Position numbers and translations under genes: made by a program
In this document: positions 1 to 9,619 of the stretch, in pieces
Layout of the letters: each line of letters starts with the position of its first letter
Numbering within the stretch: the stretch's first letter is position 1
Assembly: GCA_023334545.1 (NCBI GenBank)
Contig: JAADVB010000217.1
Location: 1-31,661, forward strand
Origin: Salisapilia sapeloensis
Lineage: Eukaryota; Oomycota; Peronosporomycetes; Peronosporales; Salisapiliaceae
Reading direction: 5' to 3'
DNA: 31,661 nucleotides
Notes under the pieces: generated by a model
What the model saw: only the letters and a program-made list of their open reading frames with translations
What the model was told of the DNA's origin: nothing
Databases searched by the model: none

Positions 1-594
1 ATTGGAGCGTTGGGCAAGACCGGTCGAGGTATCTGCGAGTACAGTGGTGTGGACCCGAGTGAAGTCGACATCCTCATGGGCACCTTTACCAAAAGCTTTG
101 GTGGCATCGGAGGATACATTGCTGCCTCTCACGAGATCATTGCCGCCATCCGCAACTCAAGCGCAGGTGCCCACTACGCCACTGCCTTGTCTCCTGTGAT
201 CGCCATGCAAGTGCTGACGGCACTGCGTATCATCTGGGGCAAAGAAGGAGGTGATTTGGGCGCAAGAAAGTTGGCGCAACTACGAGATAATAGTAACTAC
301 TTCCGCCAGAGACTCTACGAAATGGGTGTCACGACGCTCGGCAACTTGGATTCGCCCGTGATTCCGGTCATGCTGTACTACTTGTCAAAAGTCGGAGAGT
401 TCTCGAGGGAATGCCTGAAGCGCGACTTGGCAGTGGTAACCGTCGGTTTCCCCGCGACGCCGTTGCTCTTGTCTCGCGTTCGTTTCTGCATATCTGCCGC
501 CCACACAAGGAAAGATTTAGATGATGCATTAGCTAAATTAGCAGAAGTAAGTGAAATCTGTCACGTGCGATATGAATCGCACGCAATGGGGTAA
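1..594 (+). CDS. Serine palmitoyltransferase LCB2-type subunit, 3' part (cut by left edge)
   Basis: PLP-dependent alpha-oxoamine synthase that condenses serine with palmitoyl-CoA in the first step of sphingoid base synthesis, normally on the ER membrane. The frame is open from base 1 and reads IGALGKTGRG; the stop TAA is at 592-594. Aligned to the complete copy at 11338-12807, about 286 N-terminal residues lie off the left edge. The lysine that forms the Schiff base with PLP is kept in the motif GTFTKSF (Lys codon 91-93). The C-terminal domain is intact through SEICHV and then has a short tail different from the other copy. By hand count it matches the second copy at about 121 of 189 aligned residues (64%), so it is a real paralog and not a recent duplicate. 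Its stop is only 42 bp from the stop of the convergent TRAX gene. Whether both paralogs act as LCB2 is inference. Confidence 0.9.
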   Translation: MGALGKTGRGICEYSGVDPSEVDILMGTFTKSFGGIGGYIAASHEIIAAIRNSSAGAHYATALSPVIAMQVLTALRIIWGKEGGDLGARKLAQLRDNSNYFRQRLYEMGVTTLGNLDSPVIPVMLYYLSKVGEFSRECLKRDLAVVTVGFPATPLLLSRVRFCISAAHTRKDLDDALAKLAEVSEICHVRYESHAMG

Positions 595-636
595 ACGAGT
601 AGATGGGTGCAACGGAAATGGATGATTTGCTTCTTT

Positions 637-1437
637 TTATTCATGCTCTTCCGTTTCCGTCGGTCGAACACGAACGTTACCAACGTCCATGACGAGCGAT
701 AGTTCATACAATGTGTTCTATGCTAATGATGAGATACATGTATATAACACGAGTGAAGAGAAGATGTACCTCGAGTTTACGAGCGTTGTACTTGATGGAA
801 TCAAACTTCTTACGAAGAGCTCCATTGCGGAAGTCGAACTGAAGCAACTCTTCTTGAATGGATAGCACCATCTCACGGCAGAGAGTGACTTCATCGACAT
901 CACGAGCAGTCGCTTTGGCGACGCCGTATCGCACAATTTCGCCAGACATGTCAAGAATGCCTCCTAAGTACTCTGTTGGCGTAAGCTGAGGAATCTCTTG
1001 CATTGGGAGTAAAGATTTGTGCGTCAAGTAATGCGCAAAGCATTTGCCTTCGGCGTACTCCTCCAAAGAACTGGAGTAGGCGCCGTCTCGAAGAGTCGGG
1101 TTCGCTTGGATCATCGGTTGCAAGTCGGTCATGACAGACTCGGCCGTCGTGAACAACTTGTTCGCTTGCGCATCATCACCTCGATGCAATGCAAAGATAG
1201 CTTGTTTCGATGCCTTTTGGATCTCTCGCGATCGTTTGATTACTTGTTCACGCAACTCGTCATATTCTTTCATTTCTACATGCCATCGTCGGGTCCATCA
1301 AGTCTGTCTACATGTGTCTAAGTATTCATCTTACGAGCATTTATGCGTGCGAATTCGTCCGTATCAAGTAGTTGCAAACGCGGTTTCTTCACGTCGCTCA
1401 ACGATTTTGCGAGTAGCTTACGCTTCGCATTCGACAT
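637..1437 (-). CDS. TSNAX: Translin-associated factor X (TRAX), 3 exons
   Basis: TRAX pairs with translin to form C3PO, an RNA endonuclease acting in passenger-strand removal and tRNA processing. Exons, in coding order: 1437-1335, 1275-770 and 717-637, joined across introns of 59 nt (GTAAGA..GTAG) and 52 nt (GTACAT..ATAG). All phases agree and give 229 residues. The start at 1437 gives MSNAKRKLLAK followed by a KKPR stretch that could be a nuclear signal. The four acidic residues known to make up the TRAX active site appear conserved: EYAE (Glu107, Glu110) and DMSGE (Asp143, Glu147). That favours TRAX over translin. Splicing out the last intron restores the family-like C-terminal motif KLENTLYEL; reading through it gives a hydrophobic tail with no family match. 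The gene is head-to-head with coronin and tail-to-tail with the LCB2 fragment. Confidence 0.88.
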
Positions 1438-1492
1438 CGTGCTGATCCGTCCGTATCTCACGCGTCGTGTCAATCTCGAGAGCATGCCTTCC

Positions 1493-1518
1493 ATCGAATA
1501 GCAATCGAATAGCAATCG
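1493..1518. repeat. 11-bp tandem repeat, 2.4 copies
   Basis: ATCGAATAGCA occurs at 1493-1503 and again without a gap at 1504-1514, followed by the partial copy ATCG at 1515-1518. It lies about 56 bp upstream of the TRAX start codon. It could be simple slippage or a duplicated protein-binding site; the sequence alone does not decide. Confidence 0.8.
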
Positions 1519-1651
1519 GCGATCGGACGATCAGTCGTACTTAATCGAGATCCACCGGTGGAGATGCACAGTACGGGGGAGCTGATCATTTTTATCACGA
1601 CAAGAGACACCGAGTGCTTGTACGTGTTCAGTATTGCTTCCTCATCTAGGT

Positions 1652-1658
1652 TCACTTT
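1652..1658 (+). promoter_or_regulatory. Inr-like element TCACTTT upstream of coronin
   Basis: The heptamer TCACTTT, inside the pyrimidine-rich context GTTCACTTTTC, fits the oomycete initiator pattern YCAYTYY. It lies 127 bp upstream of the coronin ATG, a plausible but rather long distance. A motif this short occurs often by chance, so this is only a candidate transcription start. Confidence 0.25.
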
Positions 1659-1784
1659 TCTGAGATTTGATTCTTTCACTCGTAGATCCACTCACTTGAC
1701 ATTGATATCGTCTACTACAGTACGTCTTTCCTTTGGTATCACACACCTGCTAGATCCTCATTAAGAGCATTCGTAGCGCCAAGC

Positions 1785-3209
1785 ATGAGCAAAGTCGTTC
1801 GTCAAAGTAAATTCCGACATGTGTACTTGGAACCGGCTAAGTTCGAGAACTCGTACACCAACCTCCGGCTCGCGACTACGACTGGAGAGCACAACTACAT
1901 TAAGGGGAACACCAAGTTCTTCTGTGTCGCCATCAATGCAGGCGGTGGAGCCATGGCCGTCGTCCCGTACGAAAAAGTAGGCAAGTTCGACCCGAATTTC
2001 CCACTTGTCGCGGGACACAAAGGAGCGGTCTACGACTTTGACTTCAATCCTTTCCACGAGCACCTCCTAGCCTCCGGATCGGATGACACGACGATCAAAG
2101 TCTGGGGCATCCCGGAAGGTGGGCTCAGTGAGACCTGCACGGAACCTCTAGTCGACCTCCACGGCCACGGACGTAAGGTCACGTTGATCAAGTTCCACCC
2201 GACGGCCAACAACATCCTAGCATCCACCTCGTCAGACTTTTCAGCTCGCTTGTGGGACATTGAAAAGGGCCAAGAGGTCCTTCAGATGGAAGAGTGGGGG
2301 GAGAACCTCGTGCAAGACCTCCAGTGGAGCTACACGGGCAATCTCCTCGGTACGAGCTGCAAAGATAAGACCGTGAGGCTGTATGACGCTCGTAGCGGCC
2401 AAGTCGCGGCGCAGAAAGAGGGAGCGCATGAAGGCTCGAAGAGTGTCAAGATGGCTTTCTTAGGAGATAAAGAGACGTTCGTGACGGTCGGGTTCACGAG
2501 ACAAAGCCAGCGTCAGTTTAAGGTCTGGGATCCTCGAAACATGGACAAGGAACTAAAGAAGGTGGACATTGACCAAGCCGCGGGTGTCATCATCCCACTC
2601 TACGACCCAGACACGAACCTCTTGTTCCTATGTGGCAAGGGAGATGGTAACGTCAGATACTATGAAATGTCCGGTGGAGAACCGTATGCCTTCCCTGTGA
2701 GCGAGTACCGATCTACGACGGCCGCCAAGGGCATGGCCATGATTCCCAAGCGCGGATGTGACATCATGAAGTGTGAGACGGACCGACTACTCAAACTGAC
2801 GTCGAACGCCGTCGAGCCACTGCATGTGTACGTTCCTCGCAAGTCCGATGCGTTCCAGGACGACATCTTTCCGGACACGTACGCTGGCGTGCCATCCATG
2901 ACAGCGGACGACTGGTTGCAGGGCACGGACAACTCGCCTGCGCTTATGTCGTTGAACCCGAACTCGTTTGGTAAGATCACATTCGACGGCAAACGCTCTC
3001 GAACGGCTTCGACTAGATCCACTTCGTCCAGTTCGTCTCGTTCGTCTCGCGTGAATCGCACGGCGTCGGGTGTGAAGAGCTTATTGAGTCGCAGCAAGAA
3101 CTCGTCGGAAGACGCTGGTGAGTCCAAGCTGCAAGCTGAATTGGATGCTGCCAAGGCACGCATTGCGGAATTGGAAGCCAAGTTGCAAGAGAATGGCATT
3201 TCGTATTAG
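1785..3209 (+). CDS. coro: Coronin, WD40 actin-binding protein
   Basis: Coronins bind F-actin and the Arp2/3 complex and control actin turnover, endocytosis and motility. The single exon encodes 474 residues, the usual size of a short (type I) coronin. The N-terminus has the family signature SKFRHVYLEPAK, followed by a seven-bladed beta-propeller. Clear WD repeats include the ones ending in TIKVW (103-107), SARLWD, TVRLYD and FKVWDPR. The coronin-specific extension after the propeller (PRKSDAFQDDIFPDTYAG) is present. A Ser/Arg/Thr-rich linker at about 405-440 leads to a C-terminal coiled coil of about 30 residues (ELDAAKARIAELEAKLQ), which would mediate oligomerisation. The start at 1785 is fixed by the family N-terminus. 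The gene is divergent from TRAX. Its 3' end faces the next gene across 292 bp in which I see no other feature. Confidence 0.95.
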   Translation: MSKVVRQSKFRHVYLEPAKFENSYTNLRLATTTGEHNYIKGNTKFFCVAINAGGGAMAVVPYEKVGKFDPNFPLVAGHKGAVYDFDFNPFHEHLLASGSDDTTIKVWGIPEGGLSETCTEPLVDLHGHGRKVTLIKFHPTANNILASTSSDFSARLWDIEKGQEVLQMEEWGENLVQDLQWSYTGNLLGTSCKDKTVRLYDARSGQVAAQKEGAHEGSKSVKMAFLGDKETFVTVGFTRQSQRQFKVWDPRNMDKELKKVDIDQAAGVIIPLYDPDTNLLFLCGKGDGNVRYYEMSGGEPYAFPVSEYRSTTAAKGMAMIPKRGCDIMKCETDRLLKLTSNAVEPLHVYVPRKSDAFQDDIFPDTYAGVPSMTADDWLQGTDNSPALMSLNPNSFGKITFDGKRSRTASTRSTSSSSSRSSRVNRTASGVKSLLSRSKNSSEDAGESKLQAELDAAKARIAELEAKLQENGISY

Positions 3210-3501
3210 AGAGGACGAAAGGAGACACCCGTCTACGGTAGACATTTTCAGACAAGTGAAGCTGTAGGTAGAGAAAGAAACAAGACAATGGAAATGTGAT
3301 TCATTCAGTTTGATCGGGTGGTTCGCTTACGATGAAGAGCGACTTTGAAGGGTGCGATAGATGCCACCGTGTCGTGGTTTCTAGTCGAGGTGTTAGTGGA
3401 CGTTGTGAGGCAGTTGCATTGGTTCTACCTTGCTTGTTAAACGTGACTCGTATGGAGATGGATGTTCCTCTAGTAGTAAGCACAAGAGAGTTAGGTAGAG
3501 G

Positions 3502-4249
3502 TCATCGGTAGATGCGTTGGAGATACATGCCGTCTACGATCTCTGGCCCACCAGTAAAGTTACTGACCATGACTGGTTGCGCTTCGGCATTCGCGTTTTG
3601 GAGTAGTAAGGCATAGATACCGCCATGCTTTGGCTTTTTCTCCGGTAATGGTCGTGCTTTCGAGCTGGATGATGATGATCGTCGTCGAGGACGATATGCA
3701 ATGTCTTGAAGTGTACAAGATGAATGCTCATTGTCTTCTGCGTCATCGGTAGAGTATGGATGTCTATCGCCACCGAGTATAACTCGCTCAAGGCTTTCTC
3801 TCCTATCCTTTCGACGTTTATCGGAGGCAGATAGATGAGGAAGGTCTTTCTTGTCATTCGCATCTTGTAAAGTCCTCGACTCCGTATCGTTATATTTTTT
3901 ATATGATTCGAACTCTATGTTATCATCATGGCCACTCCAACCGCTATCTTCCTGCGTTTCTCCATGCGGGCTTTGCAACGCCTGAAAAGACCACTTAGTA
4001 CAATAGACACAACGCATTAAGCAACATGCTAGAGGTAGTTACGAGAGCTTCTAGAGAAACATCGATAGCCTGGTTGTTCGTCCTAGCAGGTAGTAGAGGT
4101 TGATTGTTTCCAATTTGTAGTCGAGGAGGTAGGTCGAGTTCCATTTCCACTAGTTCATCTAATCCATACGTCGACTCGCCAAGCTCTTCATCCTGATTTC
4201 CTTCTTCTTCCATGCGTCGCATTTCCATCCTCTTTTCTTCGTCGGCCAT
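3502..4249 (-). CDS. Hypothetical charged protein, 2 exons
   Basis: I do not recognise this gene. Exon 1 is 4249-4043 and exon 2 is 3981-3502. The 61-nt intron begins GTAACT and ends TTTTCAG, with a good branch-point sequence (TACTAAG) about 20 nt before the acceptor; the phase agrees and the product is 228 residues. The N-terminus is acidic and methionine-rich (MADEEKRMEMRRMEEEG). The middle is hydrophilic and likely disordered, with a basic patch KRRKDRRE, RPRRR and a serine run. Only the last 40 residues look folded (GIYALLLQNANAEAQP, GGPEIVDGMYLQRIYR). No signal peptide or membrane segment is visible. The ATG is in good context (ATCATGG) and lies just 76 bp after the stop of the diflavin reductase on the same strand. 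The gene model is reasonably firm because both exons are consistent, but the function is unknown. Confidence 0.7.
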
Positions 4250-4325
4250 GATCCTGTTATTGAACAGTCACAAGTAACTACTAGCGAAATCGTTTCTATT
4301 TCATCTTTATCCCATTCCACAATGA

Positions 4326-6278
4326 TTAGGACCACGACTCGACCACGTATCGCTTCGTACGTTGCATCTTTTTCAACAAATTATCCGCATCTTTCAACGA
4401 TAGCTTCGCTTCTGCTCTCAAGATATCTCGCAACGCTTCAAACACATCATTGGGCATACGTTTCGCCGACCCAGCGATGTAGATGTATCCTCCATTCAAG
4501 ATATGCTGACACACCTCTTCCTTTGCTTCCACCAGTTTCGTTTGGACATAGACCTTGTGGCTTTGATCACGTGAAAAGGCAGGATAGAAACGTGTAAGGT
4601 CGCCAGCATTCTCCATTGCTAGTAGCTCCTGCCCGTATAAGAAATCTTTATCTTGATGCCGACAACCAAAGAACAGATACGTGTTGCCAGGATGAGGCGA
4701 CGTCGTACGTAATACCTTGCGTTCTAAAGCAATGGCACGAGGTGAGGCGAGACCAGTACCTGGTCCTACCATGAGAATACTCTCATCAATGTCTGGCGGT
4801 TGAAACACGCCATGTTTCAGCCACATGGGCACATAGGTCGTCTCTGTTGATAGTTGCTCAAAGTAGGATGAAGCAATGCCTTTTCGACGTCGCTTATAAC
4901 GAGTCAAGAAGTCCACAATAGCTACACTTAGATGCACCTGTCCACATGCGTTAGTCTAGATCTCAAGATAGAAGACAAAGGGACTTTACTTGATGTGGAT
5001 AGAGGAGAGAAGAGGACGCAATGGAATACTGACGAGGCTTTAGACGTGGAACGAGCTGTAGGATCATCGCCAGTGATAATTTGGCACTAGGAAAGTCGCT
5101 CAGGACCTCTGCGTACGTCCGTTTCTCTCGAATGCAGTAGTCATACAAGAGATCGACACCTTCTGGCGACGCAATCTCTTCCAATTTCTCTTTCTATCCT
5201 TCACATGAGCGTGCATTTTCATACTGCTTTGTGTAACATGACCTACCTCTTCTTCATCTGTAGCAAAAGTAGACAATTGACTGAAAAAGCTACGACGTGG
5301 TGTGCCTAGGATGTCAAGAAACTTTTGAAAGACATCCTGAACGGTACATGGAGTTGGGAAATCCTGTTGCTTGCTTCCGTCCACTCTTTCAATAGAAACC
5401 ACAGTATTTCCTTCCATACGAACGTACGCTAGCATCTCATCCACACCACTCGTGTTTTCCGGATAGACAACAGCTACATCACCAGCTCTGTACTCTTCCC
5501 CGTTTCGTTTCTGAGCATGCAGAGGTAGCTCAAACTCTAGGTGTCGGACATCCTGTTGCCAGTCTGTTGCTGTAAGACGTTTATTCACAGTGAGTTTAGG
5601 TACGAGCAGTCCACTCTCTTCGTTCACGACGTGAAGTGGTGGAGCATAGAAGTTCGACGCGTCTTTCGTCGGATCAAAGCTACTGGCTGCCTGAACTGCG
5701 TCGCTATCGCTTACATTAGCAACCGTATAGACCTGTTGAACTGCCTTTGGACTATCATCAATGACGAAGCCGTCTGGAAGCGGATGCATGGATAGCACAG
5801 CTTCCCACAGAGATGTCAGCCACGGTAGGAGCGCACCAAAGTAGCCAAACTCATGCTGGTCATCACCCAAACCTCTTTGAATGAGCTCCTGAGCGCCTAG
5901 TTGTACTAGTCGAGCTTGTAGTCGACGAGCGACGGCATTAAACTTGGCATAACTCGAGTCTCCGAGTCCGAAGACGGCGGTCTGGACACCACTCAGCCAG
6001 TCTTTACCTAGGCTTTTGCGAAGGAGCGATCGCCAGCCATTGGACATATTACCAGGTGCCTCCCCATCACCTGTAGTAGATACAATGAAGATGACGAGGT
6101 TACAGCGAGGCAGACGAGTGCTGACGTCGAAGTCGTCTAGAGCTGAGACTCGCGTATCAACGAGGTTGCGATTGATTGCAAGCTGCTGCACATATTGGGC
6201 AACATCCTGGGCATTGCCTTCTTCACTGCCGTAGAGAATGAGGAGCTTGGGTGCCGTCCAACTATCGGTAGATGCCAT
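4326..6278 (-). CDS. NDOR1: NADPH-dependent diflavin oxidoreductase (NDOR1/Tah18), 3 exons
   Basis: This enzyme passes electrons from NADPH through FAD and FMN to the anamorsin/Dre2 Fe-S protein, an early step of cytosolic iron-sulfur assembly. Exons are 6278-5247, 5193-4990 and 4937-4326, with introns of 53 nt (GTAGGT..ATAG) and 52 nt (GTAAAG..ACAG), both phase 0. The product is 615 residues, against about 600 in the family. The flavodoxin-like FMN domain starts with LLILYGSEEGNAQDVA and contains STTGDGEAPGN and FGLGDSSY. The FAD domain has the RQYSIAS motif (about 398-404). The NADPH domain has MVGPGTGLAS (about 468-477) and YIAGSAKRMP, and the protein ends RYVVESWS as in relatives. There is no membrane anchor, unlike cytochrome P450 reductase. 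I chose the start MASTDSW because it directly precedes the FMN motif; a longer in-frame ATG at 6440 would add 54 unlikely residues. Confidence 0.93.
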
Positions 6279-7937
6279 CTTCGCTATAGTTGTCAAATTC
6301 TCATGAAATGTGGCCAAACGTTGTTGGTACACATATGGATGAAACACGGTACAGCATACGTCGAAGTTACTGCATGTTGGATCATGATTCCACGCCGCGA
6401 GTGTTACTATTTTAGTGTATATGGTTTGGTAGATGCGCATCGGCTATCTTGAAATAGCTCATGATAACCAAGAAACGAGTTAACTTTACTATTGAGGTGC
6501 ATTATGACCTTTATTCCCAAGTTTCCATTGATTTTATCTCTTGAAATCAATGTTTAAAATTTTCCCGTTCATTTTCCCATCAATCTCCATATAATGGCCG
6601 TTATGGAAGGAGCTAAGATATCAGGGTACTATTTGAGGGTACATTGTCACTGGGTCTAAAAGTCAACCTGACAACATAATCAAAAGTAAGAAACAATAGA
6701 AAAATGTTTGCATGAATGCACGATGTTTTGAAACTTCGTTTAGTCCGTGAACCATACAAAAGCCAATGCATTCATAGGCTAAACTTAGTTACATTTCAAG
6801 ATCGTGTTCGTTGAGCAGATATTCGGGTATTATCCAAGGAGCAATCGGTATAGTGAAAAGATACAAATATACAAAGACGCAAATAGTGTAATAAAAATCA
6901 TGCCCAAGTCTTTGGCGGTGCATCCTATGTTTATGTCGCTACCCAGCTTGCCATTCCTATCCACGTATATCGTACGTATCTCTGTCATGCTTTGGCGGGG
7001 CATACTGTCGAGCGTATTGTAGTTTCTCGTCGAAGTCATTTAGATTGAAGTTGCATTCGATTTACTTCCGCTATTGAGCTCTTCGACATTTTAGTGGGAC
7101 GGCGTACAGTGTGAGTCACATATATCGGTAAATTATTTCGTCCAAAACTGTACTTTGTTCCGATATAATAGCGAAGAGCTAACTAGCGCAAGTAAAGCGA
7201 AGAGCTCACCAAGTGAAGCGACTCTTTCGCGCGCATTTTCAAATTTGCACATTTCGAGCACCGGTCATGGCTTGAAGTCTTCTCGAAGATAGCTTCCTCC
7301 TGATTGCATCAAAGACCAAGACAGAAAAAGACTAAGAAAATGAATATGTACCTCCATCGGCAGTTCAGAATACTCTCTTATGCATTCGATATAGTGGAAG
7401 AAAGTTATGTTGGATTGCTACGTTATGTTTCCATAGCATGTAGCTCATCCAAATTGGCAATTCTCAACAAACACAGAGCTGTCCGATTCAATTGTCAAGG
7501 ACAGAACTGCAAAAGGCGAAACCCCAATTTTGTCATATTGATATCCAGGTCGCACACGGCCCAACTGTTTACCAGAATGAAAGTGTGCTGCCGGTCTAAT
7601 ACTGTCAAATCTTGTCTTAATTAGATAGAACTAGTTTTCAGCTGGCAAGTTTCACAACTTCATCTTTCGAGAGCTCTAGGATGTGATATAGCGATATGTC
7701 AAGATTTACTTATGTCATGGGTACAAGCCGATCAAGTGGCTTGATGCAAATCACCATCTATAGACAATGGTATCGTTACGGATAGAATCGAAAAAACAAG
7801 CGTCCATCCATTCAACATGAATCTTTTCTAAATCCTGCTATAAATACGTGTCGCTCTAAGGTTATTCATTATGTTCAACTGCTAAGCAAATAGACGCATG
7901 TATTTCAAGAAAAATCTTTGTAATTGTTAATATAAGT
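6279..7937. other. 1.66-kb gene-poor, AT-rich gap
   Basis: This is the longest non-coding stretch in the window, between the NDOR1 start and the 3' end of the Orc1/Cdc6 gene. It is AT-rich compared with the flanks. The few open frames are short (60-106 codons), have no ATG in good context and show no domain. A 10-bp direct repeat GCGAAGAGCT sits at 7171-7180 and 7198-7207. I see no transposon ends, tRNA or rRNA. The left part must hold the NDOR1 promoter. The rest may be decayed mobile-element sequence or an unseen non-coding RNA, but nothing in it proves either. Confidence 0.5.
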
Positions 7938-9379
7938 CTAGTACAAGAGCTGCCGACCGATTGGATGAGTCAAGAAAGCCTCGTCAATTTCTTCATCCGA
8001 GCATTGGAGCTCGATCTTGGGATATCTGGCGGACTTATCTCGAATCCGACGTACAAGACCTGATCGTTCCAGCTCGTCACATATCCAAAGTAACTGACTT
8101 GGTCGCGGCCTTGGCTTGAAGTTACGAGTTTTACATTGGATGTCAAATCGCTCGACGATGTTCTCAAACTCTCCTTCTGATCGATGACTTGTCCTCGTTT
8201 CTGCTCGCAACGCCAAGAGAAAGACACATTCAAATTTACTCGCTCTCTTTAATCGCACCAAAAGAGCTGAAGTCGTCATCTCATCTTGCACTCTTTGCAA
8301 ATCATTTTCTGTCACATATTGCTCAGTCGATTCTTTAGCTTCACGCAAACGACGAAGACAGATATCCACTGCTTTACGACATATTGTTAGTGCCTGTCGA
8401 ACGTCTCCAGATTGGTGAGAGACTGTTTTGGCACATAGTTGGATCGCGTCTTCACTAAAAACTTGGAGTCGTTGCAACCGTTGCTCGATGATTTCTTGCA
8501 ACTGGTCTTTGCTGTAAGCAGGGAAGATGATACGCTGTCCACTCATGCGACTACGAATTTTGGACGGCATGCGTTCTGGGAGATCCATCGTATTGGCAAT
8601 ACCAACGAGCACAAGTTTCGAGTGGGGAAGTAGCTGCCACTCTAGCAGATTGTACAATACTTCGTTTTTACCGGCCACTAGGAAGTCTAATTCATCTAGC
8701 AATACTATCAAGACTGGGCGAGTTGAGGATGGAGTTGCGAATAATGAATGCAGAGCTGTAGCCAACTTGGCAGCGCCGCGAGTTTTCTACAGACAATAAT
8801 TTACATAATGTACTTACTGTTGATGTAAAAAGTGGTTCTCAATACCTTGCTATCTTCTGGATGTAGAGCTTGCCAAATGATGTTGTATGTTACATCAGGT
8901 TTGGGCATGTGCATGCCATTTACCTCGACGCAGTTGAATGGTGGAAGGTAGTCCTCTGACTCGGACGAATTATCCGATTTAAGGGAACGGAGGACGTCTT
9001 TGACAATCGAAGTTTTACCGACACCCGGTAATCCGCTAATGTAGATAAATCCGTTGTCATCACGCTGAGATTCAACGGATGAACGTAGCATACTCCAAAT
9101 GAGCGTTCGCTCCGTCTCACGCCCGACCATCGCTTCTTTCGGTAAACTAGATAGTTGCAGCTCTTTCGCAGCATTTTGCAATTGAGATGTTGTAGTAGAG
9201 TCAACTGAACGAGGTTTCTTCGATTGACTAGATGACTCATTATCACTTTGACGAGATCGTTTGGACGCACTGCTTTCGGCATTCATCGAGGTGTCGCTAG
9301 AGGCCTTCATAGACTTTATTAGTACACTAAAATTTGAAAATACAGCTTCTGCAGTTAGTGAAGCATTTAAAACGGACAT
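7938..9379 (-). CDS. Orc1/Cdc6-family AAA+ replication initiator, 2 exons
   Basis: An AAA+ ATPase of the family that marks origins and helps load the MCM helicase. Exons are 9379-8846 and 8786-7938; the 59-nt intron (GTATTG..TGTAG) is phase 0. The product is 460 residues from the first ATG, or 437 from the ATG at 9310; the true start is uncertain. A basic, serine-rich N-terminal stretch (SKRSRQ, SKKPR) looks like a nuclear signal. Walker A is GLPGVGKT (116-123), Walker B LLDELD (207-212), sensor 1 GIANTMD and sensor 2 SGDVRQAL, followed by a winged-helix C-terminal domain. PPFNCVEVNGM and NTMDLPER look like Orc1. VLYNLLEW with KLVLVGIAN, SGDVR and the short length look like Cdc6. No BAH or PHD domain is present. 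I therefore leave the paralog open. Rad1 is head-to-head with it. Confidence 0.85.
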
Positions 9380-9619
9380 TGAAGGATGTAGTGGAGTCTA
9401 CAGGTGCGGTGTTGTCTGGATTAGCTACTTTCATGGCGAAAACTACTTCCTTGTCAAAGTAGTTTGTTTGTGGCATTTTATATAGAAATGTATACATCTT
9501 GGACAATGAAATAGCTAAATGCGAATTGAGCAACTAAGAGCTCTCTGCGCACCAATACACTTCTCTAGAATTTATTAGCAAGCCTTAGGAGTCGTCCAGA
9601 ATAGTACTAGTGTATTGAA
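9380..9619. promoter_or_regulatory. Bidirectional promoter between Orc1/Cdc6 and Rad1
   Basis: Only 240 bp separate the divergent start codons (310 bp if the initiator starts at 9310). The region holds GGCGAAAA at 9435-9442, whose complement TTTTCGCC is close to E2F/DP sites that drive G1/S genes in animals and plants. Oomycete use of this site is not shown here. No TATA box stands out. Confidence 0.45.

Larger units (their letters stand above)
1438..1784. promoter_or_regulatory. Shared intergenic promoter region of TRAX and coronin
   Basis: This 347-bp region separates the divergent starts of TRAX (1437, minus) and coronin (1785, plus), so it must hold both promoters and 5' UTRs. It contains a perfect 11-bp tandem duplication near the TRAX end (listed separately) and an Inr-like motif at 1652-1658 on the coronin strand. 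Short open frames inside it do not resemble proteins. No TATA box was evident. Confidence 0.5.

Noticed and set aside
573-578. CACGTG palindrome
   Set aside because: Lies within the LCB2 coding codons for SEICHV, so codon content explains it.
2660-3199. 179-codon minus-strand frame
   Set aside because: Antisense to coronin; serine/leucine-rich shadow of the coding strand.
4326-6278. NDOR1 pieces as three separate genes or a frameshifted pseudogene
   Set aside because: Two clean 52-53-nt introns with correct phase restore one full-length diflavin reductase.
6830-7039. 69-codon minus-strand frame with a hydrophobic C-terminus
   Set aside because: Short, no recognisable domain or splice partners; overlaps another equally poor frame on the plus strand.
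7304-7624. 106-codon plus-strand open frame in the large gap
   Set aside because: Starts with TTG, not ATG; composition is not protein-like and no domain is visible.
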